42,416 bases of DNA from Bradyrhizobium macuxiense (lineage in GTDB: Bacteria > Pseudomonadota > Alphaproteobacteria > Rhizobiales > Xanthobacteraceae), in assembly GCF_001542415.1 (NCBI RefSeq), contig NZ_LNCU01000013.1, forward strand, positions 18,718 through 61,133, given 5' to 3'. Positions 1-8,205 of this stretch are shown here, one piece after another. The notes under the pieces were generated by a model, which had not been told where the DNA came from, did not search any database, and was given only the letters and a program-made list of their open reading frames with translations. Position 1 is the first letter of the stretch, and each line of letters opens with the position of its first letter. The translations under genes and the position numbers were made by a program.

Positions 1-195
1 CCCGCCATATTCCTTGGGCCAGAGCGGCGCGATCCAGCCCTTCTTGTGCAGGATGCGATGCCACAGCAGCATCTGCTCCTTGGAAAGGTCGGTCTCCGGA
101 TTGGGGACGCGCATCTCCGCCGGATAATTGTCCTTGATGAAGGCGCGAACCTCGTCGCGAAACGCTGCATCTTCAGGAGATAGCGCGAGCTCCAT
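1..195 (-). CDS. Acyl-CoA dehydrogenase, N-terminal fragment (cut by window edge)
   Basis: Sixty-five codons from ATG at 195 run off the left edge. The fragment starts MELALSPEDAAFRDEVRAF and ends in WIAPLWPKEYGG. That pattern (charged first helix, a W-x-x-P-x-W-P-K-E-Y-G-G block near residue 60) is the start of the N-terminal helical domain of acyl-CoA dehydrogenases, FAD enzymes that introduce an alpha,beta double bond into acyl-CoA. The start lies 12 nt after the stop of the SDR gene, so it is the fourth gene of the run DsbA-like / acyl-CoA ligase / SDR / acyl-CoA dehydrogenase. The catalytic residue and substrate-pocket region lie outside the window, so the substrate is unknown. Confidence 0.9.
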   Translation of the reverse strand, partial: MELALSPEDAAFRDEVRAFIKDNYPAEMRVPNPETDLSKEQMLLWHRILHKKGWIAPLWPKEYGG

Positions 196-207
196 CGGAC
201 TTGCTCC

Positions 208-945
208 CTACCACTTCTCGCCGAAGGGGCGGATTTCCAGCTCGAAGGTCCAGGCGCTCTTCGGCTGCTGGTAGAGCTGCCAATAGGCGCCGGCGACCGA
301 GGCCGGCGGCATCAGCAGGTCGGGATTGTCAAGCGCATTGGGGCCGAGCGCCTCGATGCGGCGCTGCCGCACCCATTCGGTATCGACGCCGGAGTCGATG
401 ATGAGATGCGCGACATGGATATTCTTCGGCCCGAGCTCACGCGCCATCGCTTGCGCCACCGCACGCAGGCCGAATTTGGCGCTGGCAAAGGCCGCATAAC
501 CACTGCCGCCGCGCAGGGACGCCGTGGCGCCCGTGAAGAAGATGTTGCCGCCGCCGCGCGGCAGCATCAGCCGCGTCGCCTCGCGACCGGCGAGGAAGCC
601 GGAATAGCAGGCCATCTCCCAGACCTTGCGGAACACGCGCTCGGTGGTCTCCAGGATCGGGAAGTTGACGTTGGCGCCGATATTGAAGATGCAGACCTCA
701 AGCGGCGCGTGCTTGTCGGCATCGTTGAGGAAGGAAATGATCTCCTCCTCCTTGCGCGCATCGAGCGAGCGGGCGTGGATCTCGCCGCCGGCGGCCTCGA
801 TGTCCTTGACCAGCGGCGCAAGCTTGTCGCCGTTGCGGCGGCCGGCAAAGATCGTAAAGCCTTCGGACGCGAATTTCTTGGCGATCTCGCCGCCGATGAA
901 GTCGCCGGCGCCGATGACGGCCACGGTCCTGTTTCTCTTTTGCAT
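208..945 (-). CDS. SDR-fold protein lacking the catalytic Ser and Tyr
   Basis: The protein has 245 residues. A Rossmann start (AVIGAGDFIGGEIA, residues 9-22), a partial Asn-Gly block (NIGANVN, 88-94) and the C-terminal FELEIRPFGEKW make it a classical-length short-chain dehydrogenase/reductase. The active site is degenerate: the YxxxK motif reads F153-A-S-A-K157, and the position 13 residues earlier, normally Ser, is Ala140. Lys157 is kept. This matches my memory of the SDR_c10 subgroup, in which Phe replaces the Tyr. Such proteins may act on CoA esters by another mechanism or be non-enzymatic. It sits 53 nt after the acyl-CoA ligase gene and 12 nt before the acyl-CoA dehydrogenase gene, so a role in acyl-CoA turnover is inferred. 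Confidence 0.9.
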   Translation of the reverse strand: MQKRNRTVAVIGAGDFIGGEIAKKFASEGFTIFAGRRNGDKLAPLVKDIEAAGGEIHARSLDARKEEEIISFLNDADKHAPLEVCIFNIGANVNFPILETTERVFRKVWEMACYSGFLAGREATRLMLPRGGGNIFFTGATASLRGGSGYAAFASAKFGLRAVAQAMARELGPKNIHVAHLIIDSGVDTEWVRQRRIEALGPNALDNPDLLMPPASVAGAYWQLYQQPKSAWTFELEIRPFGEKW

Positions 946-998
946 GGTGTGCTTCGGCCTTTGTTCGAGTGAGCTGGTTCGAGGACGGCGCGCCAGCC

Positions 999-2546
999 TC
1001 AGCTGCGCAGCGACTCCGCCAGTTTGTGCTTCAAGAGCTTGCCCGTCGACGTCGCGGGCAGCGCGTCCATCAGGATAATCTCGGACGGCCGCTTGTACGA
1101 GGTGAGTTGCGGGGCGACGTGGGCCATCAGGTCCTGCGCGGTGACCGTCGAGCCCTTGATCAGCTGCACGAAGGCGACGACCTCCTCATTGCCCTCAACC
1201 GGCCGTCCGACCACGGCGCACTGCACCACGGCGTCGTGCGTGCTCAGCACGGCCTCGATCTCGGCGGGATAAACGTTGAAGCCGGAGCGGATGATCATCT
1301 CCTTGGTGCGGCCGACGATGTACATGGCGTCATTCTCGAAGCGGGCGAGATCGCCGGTGTTGAACCACCCGTCGGGATCGATCACCTTGGCGGTCAGGTC
1401 AGGAGCGCGGTAGTAGCCGCGCATCACGTTCGGACCGCGGACGTGGAGCTCGCCGACTTCGCCGGCGGCGACAGACTTGCCGTCGTGGCCAACCAGCCTT
1501 GCTTCAACGCCCGGCAGGATCGAGCCGACTGTGTGGTCGTCCCGCGGCGTGTCGGGCCGAACGCCCGAAATGCCCGGCGAGCATTCGGTGATACCGTAGC
1601 CGTTGAGCAGTGGCAGGCCGAGCTCCTGCTCGACCCGCGATTTGAGCTCGAGGTCGAGCGGCGCACCGGCGACCGAGATCGCGCGAAGCCTGCCGCGGTC
1701 AAGCTTCGCCAGGCCGGCGTTACGCCGGTATTCGAGCAGACGCTGATAGGTTGCGGGCACGCCGTTGAGGATGGTGATGCCCTCCTCCGCCATTGCCTTC
1801 ACCAGTGCGGCCGGATCGTATTTGGCGACCAGACGCACGGTCGCGCCGACCATCAAGGTCATGGCGAGCAGCGAGATGCCGACGATGTGGGAGATCGGCA
1901 GCACGCAATACTGCACGTCGTCGACCGTCATCTTGCGCCAGACCGCCGTGCCCCTGGCGCTGAACAGCAGATTGCGATGGGTCAGCATCACGCCCTTCGG
2001 CGTGCCTGTCGTGCCCGACGTATAGATCAGGACCGCAACCTGCTCTGCGCCATCGGCTTCGACCGGCTCGGGCAGCGTCGCGAGATTGAGGCCGGTGACG
2101 CCGATGCCGCGGAGCGCGCCGACATCCTGCACGGTTGCCTCGTAACGCGCGGCATGCGTGGCCGCTTCCTGCGAGACACCAGCAGTCAGCATCACGCGGC
2201 GGGCACCGCTGTGCTCCCGGATCTGATCAAGCTCGCGCGGCGACAGCCGCGGATTGACCACGATGGACCAGACGTCAAGCCGGCTTGCGGCCAGCAGCAG
2301 GCAGGCGAGCGGAATCGAATTCTCGCTGACGATCATCATGCGATCGCCGGGACGGATGCCGAGGCCGCGCAGCGCTTCCACCACGCCGCCCACAGCCTGA
2401 TCCAGTTCGCGGTAAGTCAGCCTGGTGCGATCGTCGATCAACGCCGGATGATCCGGCGTCGCCACAACATGCCGATCCATCACCTCGTGGATGCGGTTCG
2501 GCAAGCCTTCAATACTTCCTTCCACCACCTGCGTCGTCGCCAGCAC
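999..2546 (-). CDS. Class I adenylate-forming acyl-CoA ligase
   Basis: A 515-residue AMP-binding enzyme that activates a carboxylic acid to its acyl-CoA through an acyl-adenylate. All core motifs are present: the P-loop YTSGTTGTPKG (175-185), NGYGITECSPG (A5), GWFNTGDLARF (A7), GRTKEMIIRSGFNVYPAEIE (A8) and PATSTGKLLKHKL with the catalytic lysine at about K503. Length and motif spacing are those of medium- or long-chain fatty-acid or aryl-acid CoA ligases, and sequence alone does not fix the acid. The gene lies 57 nt after the DsbA-like gene and 53 nt before the SDR gene on the same strand, and probably supplies the CoA ester used by the downstream acyl-CoA dehydrogenase. Confidence 0.93.
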   Translation of the reverse strand: MLATTQVVEGSIEGLPNRIHEVMDRHVVATPDHPALIDDRTRLTYRELDQAVGGVVEALRGLGIRPGDRMMIVSENSIPLACLLLAASRLDVWSIVVNPRLSPRELDQIREHSGARRVMLTAGVSQEAATHAARYEATVQDVGALRGIGVTGLNLATLPEPVEADGAEQVAVLIYTSGTTGTPKGVMLTHRNLLFSARGTAVWRKMTVDDVQYCVLPISHIVGISLLAMTLMVGATVRLVAKYDPAALVKAMAEEGITILNGVPATYQRLLEYRRNAGLAKLDRGRLRAISVAGAPLDLELKSRVEQELGLPLLNGYGITECSPGISGVRPDTPRDDHTVGSILPGVEARLVGHDGKSVAAGEVGELHVRGPNVMRGYYRAPDLTAKVIDPDGWFNTGDLARFENDAMYIVGRTKEMIIRSGFNVYPAEIEAVLSTHDAVVQCAVVGRPVEGNEEVVAFVQLIKGSTVTAQDLMAHVAPQLTSYKRPSEIILMDALPATSTGKLLKHKLAESLRS

Positions 2547-2603
2547 CGAAACCTCCCTGCGATAGCCCTTCGAATAGTGTTTGGGGCGTGTCGTCGTCTC
2601 CGA

Positions 2604-3242
2604 TCAGGCGGTCTTGCGCCGCCCGGCGGCGAGCTGCGCCGCGATCTCTTCCTCGACCTCGCGCAGCTTGTCCTTGCCGAAGAAGATCTCGTCACCGACA
2701 TAGAAGGTCGGCGATCCGAACGAGCCGCGAGCCACGGCGTTGCTCGTGTTCTCGATCAGCTTCTTCTTGACGTCGTCCTGCTGCGCACGGGCCGTGAGAC
2801 GGTCGATGTCGAGGCCGGAGGACAGGAACGCATCACGGAACACCCGCGGATCGTCCATCTTCTTGGGCTCGACCCACATGTGAAGATAGGCGGCGCGGAA
2901 ATAGGGCTCGAACACGCCGTCGAACTGCGCGGCGACTGCGCCGCGCATCAGCGCCAGCGTATTCACCGGGAAGAACGGGTTCGGCTTGAACTTCGTGATG
3001 TTGTAGCGCCGCAGGAAGCGTTCGGTTTCGAGCGCGTTGTATTCGGGCTTGTTCTTGATCCCGCGCAGGGACTCACCCGGCGACATGTTGCCGGTGGCCT
3101 TGTAGACGCCGCCGAGCAGCACGGGGATGTAGTCGAATTTGACGCCGGTGCGCGTCTCGATCTCCGGCAGCGCGAGCTCGGCGAGATAGGCGTTGGGACT
3201 CCCGAAATCGAAATGAAATTCGACCTTGAGCGGAGCAGCCAT
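2604..3242 (-). CDS. DsbA-family / 2-hydroxychromene-2-carboxylate isomerase-like protein
   Basis: A 212-residue protein of the thioredoxin-fold family that includes HCCA isomerase and kappa-class GST. The N-terminal FDFGSPNAY (11-19) places Ser15 where the family has its glutathione-activating Ser rather than a CxxC. The C-terminal GSFGSPTFYVGDEIFFGKDKL segment, written here only as a landmark at about residues 173-193, carries the cis-Pro loop. I chose ATG at 3242 because AAGGGAAGGG precedes it; an in-frame ATG ten codons earlier has no such site. Homologues isomerise ring-cleavage intermediates or transfer glutathione; here it leads a ligase/SDR/dehydrogenase operon, so a catabolic thiol-dependent step is inferred. 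The promoter is at 3302-3329. Confidence 0.88.
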   Translation of the reverse strand: MAAPLKVEFHFDFGSPNAYLAELALPEIETRTGVKFDYIPVLLGGVYKATGNMSPGESLRGIKNKPEYNALETERFLRRYNITKFKPNPFFPVNTLALMRGAVAAQFDGVFEPYFRAAYLHMWVEPKKMDDPRVFRDAFLSSGLDIDRLTARAQQDDVKKKLIENTSNAVARGSFGSPTFYVGDEIFFGKDKLREVEEEIAAQLAAGRRKTA

Positions 3243-3301
3243 GAAACGCCCTTCCCTTCGACGGGCAGCCATTGCGCGGCCGCCGGGTTGATCGTGGTCA
3301 A

Positions 3302-3329
3302 ACCATAAGTTCTATTTTAGAACTGTCAA
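3302..3329 (-). promoter_or_regulatory. Promoter of the DsbA-like/acyl-CoA ligase operon
   Basis: Reading the minus strand, a perfect -35 TTGACA (3329-3324) is followed by 16 nt and a -10 TATGGT (3307-3302). The predicted transcript start near 3295 lies about 50 nt before the ATG at 3242. The spacer between the two boxes is exactly occupied by the palindrome at 3308-3324, so a repressor bound there would block polymerase. Confidence 0.7.
3308..3324. promoter_or_regulatory. Operator 1 (palindrome), probable HxlR-protein site
   Basis: A perfect inverted repeat, AGTTCTA / TTT / TAGAACT (7-bp arms, 3-bp centre). It fills the spacer of the minus-strand promoter and resembles the palindrome at 3385-3399 next to the divergent HxlR gene. 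Assignment to that HxlR protein is inference from position and duplication. Confidence 0.7.
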
Positions 3330-3370
3330 TATGATATTTATCATCCAATGGCAGCTTGGAAGACATCCCA

Positions 3371-3399
3371 TTGAAATGACGTTAGTTCTGTTTTAGAAT
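3371..3399 (+). promoter_or_regulatory. Promoter of the HxlR regulator gene
   Basis: -35 TTGAAA (3371-3376), a 17-nt spacer, then -10 TAGAAT (3394-3399). The predicted transcript start near 3406 gives a leader of about 30 nt before the ATG at 3437. The second palindrome covers the spacer end and the -10, the usual geometry of autorepression. Confidence 0.68.
3385..3399. promoter_or_regulatory. Operator 2 (imperfect palindrome) over the HxlR -10 box
   Basis: GTTCTG / TTT / TAGAAT shares 13 of 15 bases with the core of operator 1 (GTTCTA / TTT / TAGAAC). The centre-to-centre distance is 76 bp, about seven helical turns, so both sites face the same side of the DNA. Confidence 0.65.
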
Positions 3400-3436
3400 T
3401 TTATTTGCGCTGTCGTCGCAGACGCTGGAGACGCTG

Positions 3437-3940
3437 ATGAAATGGGATGCCCTCGAGGAGGAGCCGTGCTCGCTGGCCCGCACGGTGGCCGTCATCGGCG
3501 ATCGCTGGAGCCTGTTGATCCTGCGCGAATGTTTCTTGCGCATCCGCAGGTTTGATGACTTCCAGGCGTCACTCGGGATCACCCGCCATCTGCTCGCCGA
3601 CCGGCTGAAGAAGCTGGTGCGGTTCGGCGTGCTGCGCAAGATTCCCTATCAGGAAGCGCCGAAGCGCTACGAATACATCCTGACGCAGAAGGGCCTCGAC
3701 CTCTATCCGATTATCATGTCGATCGTGCATTGGGGCAACATCCACATGGTCGACTCGCGCGGACGGCCGATGCTGCATCAACACAAGGCCTGCGGGCACA
3801 TGTTCGACCCGGTGATGGTCTGCTCGGAATGCGGTGAGCCGCTATCGGCAAAGGGCGTGCATGTGCATCCCGGCCCTGGGGCGCGGCGTTCCTCGCCCGT
3901 GCATGCGAAGGCTTTGGGGACGAAGGTCAAGGCAGGCTGA
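3437..3940 (+). CDS. HxlR-family winged-helix transcriptional regulator
   Basis: A 167-residue regulator. CSLARTVAVIGDRWSLLILR (11-30) is the hallmark start of HxlR proteins, followed by the recognition helix region (FQASLGITRHLLADRLKKL) and the wing (YEYILTQKGLDLYPII). The C-terminus adds a small Cys/His segment (HKACGH, then CSECGEPL) that could bind one zinc; many longer HxlR proteins have this ribbon. Divergent from the DsbA-like/ligase/SDR/dehydrogenase run, with matching palindromes in both promoters, so it probably represses itself and that operon until a ligand, perhaps an acyl-CoA or aromatic acid, is present. The 3' end of this gene has a degraded copy at 8206-8286. Confidence 0.92.
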   Translation: MKWDALEEEPCSLARTVAVIGDRWSLLILRECFLRIRRFDDFQASLGITRHLLADRLKKLVRFGVLRKIPYQEAPKRYEYILTQKGLDLYPIIMSIVHWGNIHMVDSRGRPMLHQHKACGHMFDPVMVCSECGEPLSAKGVHVHPGPGARRSSPVHAKALGTKVKAG

Positions 3941-3997
3941 CGACTAAGTTGCGAGCCGGCGTTGACGTTCCGCTTCCGGACGCGGTGGCGCTCGGCT

Positions 3998-4028
3998 GAC
4001 CGGCCCTCAATTCAATCGAGGGCCGGTC
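3998..4028. terminator. Hairpin between convergent genes
   Basis: Perfect 11-bp arms (GACCGGCCCTC and GAGGGCCGGTC) with a 9-nt loop lie between the HxlR stop (3940) and the stop of the convergent hydrolase gene (4060). No T-run follows on either strand, so termination is likely but not of the textbook intrinsic form. Confidence 0.55.
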
Positions 4029-4059
4029 CCTCCGGCGCCGGAGTGCAACACAGGCCGCT

Positions 4060-5253
4060 CTAGCCGGCCTTGCGCTGTTTCAGCGCATCATAGAACGTCG
4101 TCTCAAAGTTCATGTAGCCGATGAAGGACGTGGGGTCGCCGAACGGAAGGATCTGGGTGGCCCAGAATCCGCCAAAGCCGTTCTGCCGGTCGATCCAGTA
4201 GAACAGGTTGGCAAGACCGGCCCAGCCCAGCGCGCCGGCGGGCCGGCCGGTCGGTGCCTGTTCCTCGTTGATCATGAAGCTCAACGCCCAGGATTTTGAC
4301 TGCCCCGGGAAGAACTCGGCATCGTTGGCGAGCGCCGTGATCACGCCGGTGATCGCCGTGACCTTGTTCTTTCCAAGATGATTCTTCTCCGCCATCCGCA
4401 CGGTCTCGGCCTTCAGCACGCGGCCATGCTCGCCGACACCGTCGTTCAGCCACATGCGGATGAAGCGCATGTAATCCCCAATGGGGCCGTACAGCCCGTG
4501 GCCGCCCATGTGGATCTCGGGGTTGGCCGGCAGCTCGAAGTCCATCGCCGTCAGCGACCCGTCGGCGTTGCGCGCGTGGATCCCGGCGAGCCTTCCGCGC
4601 AGTGCGTCGGTGAGTTCGAACGTCATGTCCTTGATGCCGAGCGGCTCGAAGATCCGCGTCTTGAACACCTCGCCGAGCCGCTTTCCGGTGATCGCCTCGA
4701 CGATCTGGCCGCACCAATCCATGTTGGTGCCATACTCCCACCGCTCGCCCGGATCGAACAGCAGCGGGGTCATCAACGAGGCCTTCGACGCCGTGATGAC
4801 GCTCGGCTGCCCCTTCTCCTGTGCAAGGCGGTTATAGGTGTGATTGATGAAATCGTAGCCCAGGCCCGCGGAGTGGACCATCAGCATGCGCACCGTGATG
4901 TCGCGCTTGGGTGCGCGAAACCGTGGCTCGCCCTTGTCGTCGAACCCCTCGATCACCTGCAGCTTGCCGATGTCGGGCACATAGGCCTTGGCCGGCGCAT
5001 CGAGATCGAGCTTGCCCTCCTCAACGAGTTGCAGCGCCGCCGTCCCGGTGATCGCCTTGGTGGTCGAGAAGATGGCGAACACGCTGTCGGCGGTCATGTC
5101 AGCCGGCTGATCGAGACGGCGCTTGCCCGCGGCGCCCTCGTAGATGTTGCGATGACGATCCGTCACCATTGCCACCACGCCGGGGACACGCGGACTTGAC
5201 GTCACGACACCGTCGAGAATTGCATCTGCTGCAGCACTGAAATTCGTGCTCAT
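4060..5253 (-). CDS. Serine hydrolase, beta-lactamase/class VIII esterase fold
   Basis: A 397-residue protein. The nucleophile motif S63-T-T-K66 ([14 protein letters not shown]) lies in the usual place for class C beta-lactamase-like esterases, followed by a HSAGLGYD block with Tyr133, a plausible second catalytic residue. No signal peptide is visible, so it is probably a cytoplasmic esterase or lactonase, not a secreted beta-lactamase. The ATG at 5253 is preceded by GGGAGGAAGACA, a strong ribosome site. It follows a Baeyer-Villiger monooxygenase gene by 93 nt on the same strand; ester- or lactone-producing monooxygenases are classically paired with such hydrolases, so hydrolysis of the monooxygenase product is the best guess. 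Confidence 0.9.
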   Translation of the reverse strand: MSTNFSAAADAILDGVVTSSPRVPGVVAMVTDRHRNIYEGAAGKRRLDQPADMTADSVFAIFSTTKAITGTAALQLVEEGKLDLDAPAKAYVPDIGKLQVIEGFDDKGEPRFRAPKRDITVRMLMVHSAGLGYDFINHTYNRLAQEKGQPSVITASKASLMTPLLFDPGERWEYGTNMDWCGQIVEAITGKRLGEVFKTRIFEPLGIKDMTFELTDALRGRLAGIHARNADGSLTAMDFELPANPEIHMGGHGLYGPIGDYMRFIRMWLNDGVGEHGRVLKAETVRMAEKNHLGKNKVTAITGVITALANDAEFFPGQSKSWALSFMINEEQAPTGRPAGALGWAGLANLFYWIDRQNGFGGFWATQILPFGDPTSFIGYMNFETTFYDALKQRKAG

Positions 5254-5346
5254 TGTCTTCCTCCCAGTTCGATGATGATGTGATCAACATGGACGTGAAC
5301 GGCGCCGGCCACCTGCGTGAGAGCCAGCGCCGTGTCGCGATCGGCG

Positions 5347-6987
5347 CTACTGCACGGCGAAGCCGCGATAGCCGCTCGCAGCAACCTCGTCGCATTTCTG
5401 GCGATATGTGCCGACGCCGCCGGTGTAGGACAGAACGCGTCGCGGCTTGCCCTCGACATTCGATCCCAGGTACCAGGAGTTGGTCTTCGCGATCAGCGTT
5501 GCATTGGCAGTCTCATCGTGATGCGCCACCCACTGATCCTCGGTATCCCTTGTCGGCTCGATGACATTCAGGTTCTTGCCGCGCATATACTTGATGCAAT
5601 CGGCGATCCACTCGACCTGCTGCTGCAGGCAGGTCGTCATGTTGCAGAGTGCGGCCGAAGGCGCGAGCGGCACGGCGGTCATGAACAGATTGGGATAACC
5701 ATGGACCTGCAAGCCCATCGTGGTGCGGATGTCCCTGCCCCAATCTTCCTTCAGCGATCGCCCATCGCGACCGCGAATGTCGATCCGCGTCAATGCGCCG
5801 GTGCCGGCGTCGAACCCCGTCGCCAGGATGATGATGTCGAGTTCGTGCACGGTGCCGTCGGCGGTCTGGATGCCGTCCGGCGTGATACGTGCGATCGGAT
5901 TGTCCTTGACGCTGACGATCCGGACATTGGGCCGGTGGAACGCCTCGAGAAAGTTGCTCTCCAGCGGCACGCGGTGCGTGCCAAAGCCGTAACCGGACGG
6001 AATGAGCTGTTCGCACAGCTCGGGGTCCTTGATCCGCTCGCGCATCTTCGCGCGCACGAACTCGGTGATCTCGGCGTTGACGGATTCATCGAAAAACAGC
6101 TCGGCGAAGGACGACACCCATAATTTCAGTGAGCCGTCGTTCCAGCAGTCCTCGACCACCTGGCGGCGCTGCTTCGGCGTGAGGTCGGCCCAGGTGTGCT
6201 CGAAATCGAACTCGAATCCGGTAAATGTCTTCGGCAACCGCTCGGTGAGAAACTTGAACTTGGATTTGTAGGCCTCGGCGTCCGACGCAGCCCATTTCGG
6301 GTTCTTCATCGGGATGATGTATTGTGGCGTGCGAATGAAAACCTTGAGATGGCCGACGTCGCCGGCGATCGACTGGATCACCTGGATCCCGGTCGCGCCG
6401 TTGCCGACCACACCGACGCGCTTGCCGGCAAGTTCGACCGGCGTCTTGGGCCAGCGCGCGGTGTGGAACAGCTCGCCCTTGAACGTCTCCTGGCCCGGGA
6501 AAGAGACATGCGGGGCCGAGAGCATGCCGCAGCAGGTGACCAGGAACTGGGTGTCGATGACGTCGCCTTGGTCCGTCGTCACCAGCCAGCGTTGCGCCGC
6601 CTCGTCGAAGTGCGCGCTTTTGACCGTGGTCCCGAACTGGATGTCCTTTTTCAGATCGAGACGATCGGCGACGTAATTCAGCCAGCGCTCGATTTCCGGC
6701 TGGCCGGGGAATCGCTCGCTCCAGCTCCAATCCTTGTAGAGGCTCTCGGAGAACAGGTACTGATAGGTGTGACCTTCGGAATCGAAGCGCGCGCCGGGAT
6801 AGCGGTTCCAGTACCAGGTGCCACCGACGCCCGACGCGGCATCGATCGCCTTCACGTTCAGCCCCAGCTCGCGCAGGCGGAACAGTTGGTAGAGACCGGC
6901 GACTCCAGCGCCGACGACAACGGCGTCGCGCCTGTCCGTTGCATGCGTACCATTGCTTCCGTTGGACCGTGCGGCGGTCTCTCCCAT
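5347..6987 (-). CDS. Flavin Baeyer-Villiger monooxygenase (cyclohexanone-monooxygenase type)
   Basis: 546 residues, close to cyclohexanone monooxygenase in length. FAD-binding GAGVAG (26-31), GTWYWNRYPGARFDSE (56-71), the Baeyer-Villiger fingerprint FKGELFHTARWP (169-180) and a second Rossmann motif GNGATG (195-200) for NADPH are all present. The family inserts one oxygen atom next to a ketone carbonyl. The start at 6987 is chosen because AGGAGG lies five bases upstream; an in-frame ATG 13 codons earlier has nothing comparable. Followed by the serine hydrolase gene and divergent from an AraC regulator, it forms a likely ketone-to-hydroxy-acid module. The ketone is unknown. Confidence 0.94.
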   Translation of the reverse strand: MGETAARSNGSNGTHATDRRDAVVVGAGVAGLYQLFRLRELGLNVKAIDAASGVGGTWYWNRYPGARFDSEGHTYQYLFSESLYKDWSWSERFPGQPEIERWLNYVADRLDLKKDIQFGTTVKSAHFDEAAQRWLVTTDQGDVIDTQFLVTCCGMLSAPHVSFPGQETFKGELFHTARWPKTPVELAGKRVGVVGNGATGIQVIQSIAGDVGHLKVFIRTPQYIIPMKNPKWAASDAEAYKSKFKFLTERLPKTFTGFEFDFEHTWADLTPKQRRQVVEDCWNDGSLKLWVSSFAELFFDESVNAEITEFVRAKMRERIKDPELCEQLIPSGYGFGTHRVPLESNFLEAFHRPNVRIVSVKDNPIARITPDGIQTADGTVHELDIIILATGFDAGTGALTRIDIRGRDGRSLKEDWGRDIRTTMGLQVHGYPNLFMTAVPLAPSAALCNMTTCLQQQVEWIADCIKYMRGKNLNVIEPTRDTEDQWVAHHDETANATLIAKTNSWYLGSNVEGKPRRVLSYTGGVGTYRQKCDEVAASGYRGFAVQ

Positions 6988-7066
6988 GGCTTCCTCCTGT
7001 GTCGGGTCTCGCACGCCCCTTGTCATCCGCCATGCCGCCGGATGTTGGTGCGTTGCGTCAAATTGG

Positions 7067-7086
7067 GTCTCGGACTCCGCCGAGAC
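7067..7086. promoter_or_regulatory. Inverted repeat between monooxygenase and AraC genes
   Basis: GTCTCGG / ACTCCG / CCGAGAC, perfect 7-bp arms, 80 nt upstream of the monooxygenase ATG and 200 nt upstream of the AraC gene. It could be an operator or a leader hairpin. AraC proteins more often bind direct repeats, so the link to the neighbouring regulator is weak. No convincing -10/-35 pair was found in 6988-7285. Confidence 0.3.
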
Positions 7087-7285
7087 GCACAGGAGGCTAG
7101 AGGGACTCCGGTCTGCGGGACTTGGATGAAACCGACAATCTCTTGAACGGGGCCATCCGGCCGGCGTCGTGAACCGGTGGCCGGCTTGGCAAACGACGAA
7201 AGCGGCCTATTCTACGTGCCACCGTCCGACCAGGAGAAAAGCGAACAATCGCACCCACGGATGTCCAAGGGAGGAGGCACGCGCG

Positions 7286-8188
7286 ATGGGCCAATTGATC
7301 ACGGTCGAGGAGTTGCCACGCTACGCTCCCGGCGAGTTGAAGCTGGATAGCTCATCGGTCGGCCGGAACGATTTCCGGCTGCGGATTTTCCGCTACGCGC
7401 CATCCGATATCTGGGTCCCTCCCTCGGAAAACTTCCTGCTCGTGATTTATCGCGAAGGCACGACCTCGATGAACCGTTGCGTGGCCGGCGCGTGGAAACA
7501 AAATAAGGTTGGCCGTGGGGTCACGTCCCTCCTGACTCGCGCCGAGCCGTCGAGCTGGCGATGGAAGAACGACATCGAGGTCAGCCACTTCTACATTGCG
7601 CCCGCGCTCATGACGAAAACGGCAAGCGAGGCGTTCGATCGCGATGCCGAATCCATCGAGCTGCACGATCTGCTCGGGGCCGAAGATCCCATCCTGACGT
7701 GGATCAACGATCAGATGGTGCAGGAGATCGCGGCAGGCGGTCCGGGCGGGCGCCTCTGCTACGATGCACTCGCGCTGCAGGCGAGCGTGCACATCCTGAG
7801 GAGGTACGCGGCGATCGAGTTCAAGACACCTTGCGCCCAAGGCCGCTTCCGGCCGGCCCACGCGCGGATGATCGAAGACTATATCGAGCAGAACATCTTC
7901 AGGAATATCACGCTGGAAGAGCTCGCGAACATCTGCAATTGCACACCGGTGCAGTTTGCCCGCAAGTTCCGCATTCATTACGGCATGCGACCCCATGCCT
8001 ATGTCCTTCGGCGCAAGGTGGAGCATGCCTGCCATCATCTGCGCAAGGATCGCGCGGCGCTGAAGGAGATCGCGCTGCTCAGCGGCTTCGCTGATCAGAG
8101 CCATCTCAATCGCGTCTTCCGGCAGCACATGAATGTCACGCCGGCCGAGTATCGCCGACAGGTCTGCAAGGTCACGACGCAGACTTGA
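7286..8188 (+). CDS. AraC-family transcriptional regulator
   Basis: A 300-residue protein from ATG 7286 (GGGAGGAGG eight bases upstream). The N-terminal two-thirds is a ligand-sensing region I cannot name. The C-terminal ~100 residues are an AraC/XylS double HTH: ITLEELANICNCTPVQFARK (first HTH) and LKEIALLSGFADQSHLNRVF (second), ending in VTPAEYRRQV. Such regulators usually activate a neighbouring catabolic operon when the substrate is bound. It is transcribed away from the Baeyer-Villiger monooxygenase/hydrolase pair and probably controls it. An in-frame upstream ATG at 7169 would add 39 residues of poor quality and was not used. Confidence 0.92.
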   Translation: MGQLITVEELPRYAPGELKLDSSSVGRNDFRLRIFRYAPSDIWVPPSENFLLVIYREGTTSMNRCVAGAWKQNKVGRGVTSLLTRAEPSSWRWKNDIEVSHFYIAPALMTKTASEAFDRDAESIELHDLLGAEDPILTWINDQMVQEIAAGGPGGRLCYDALALQASVHILRRYAAIEFKTPCAQGRFRPAHARMIEDYIEQNIFRNITLEELANICNCTPVQFARKFRIHYGMRPHAYVLRRKVEHACHHLRKDRAALKEIALLSGFADQSHLNRVFRQHMNVTPAEYRRQVCKVTTQT

Positions 8189-8205
8189 TTCGGAGCGATT
8201 GGTCG

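Noticed and set aside
969..3308. Long plus-strand open frame (about 780 codons) opposite the ligase and DsbA-like genes
   Set aside because: It has no family motif, no ribosome site and the Arg/His/Ala-rich composition expected from the antisense of GC-rich genes. Similar long shadows at 18120-19874, 24064-25902 and 38458-40704 were dropped for the same reason.
4060..5253. Antibiotic-resistance beta-lactamase
   Set aside because: The S-T-T-K motif is there, but there is no signal peptide and the context is catabolic with a Baeyer-Villiger monooxygenase, so an esterase or lactonase is more likely.
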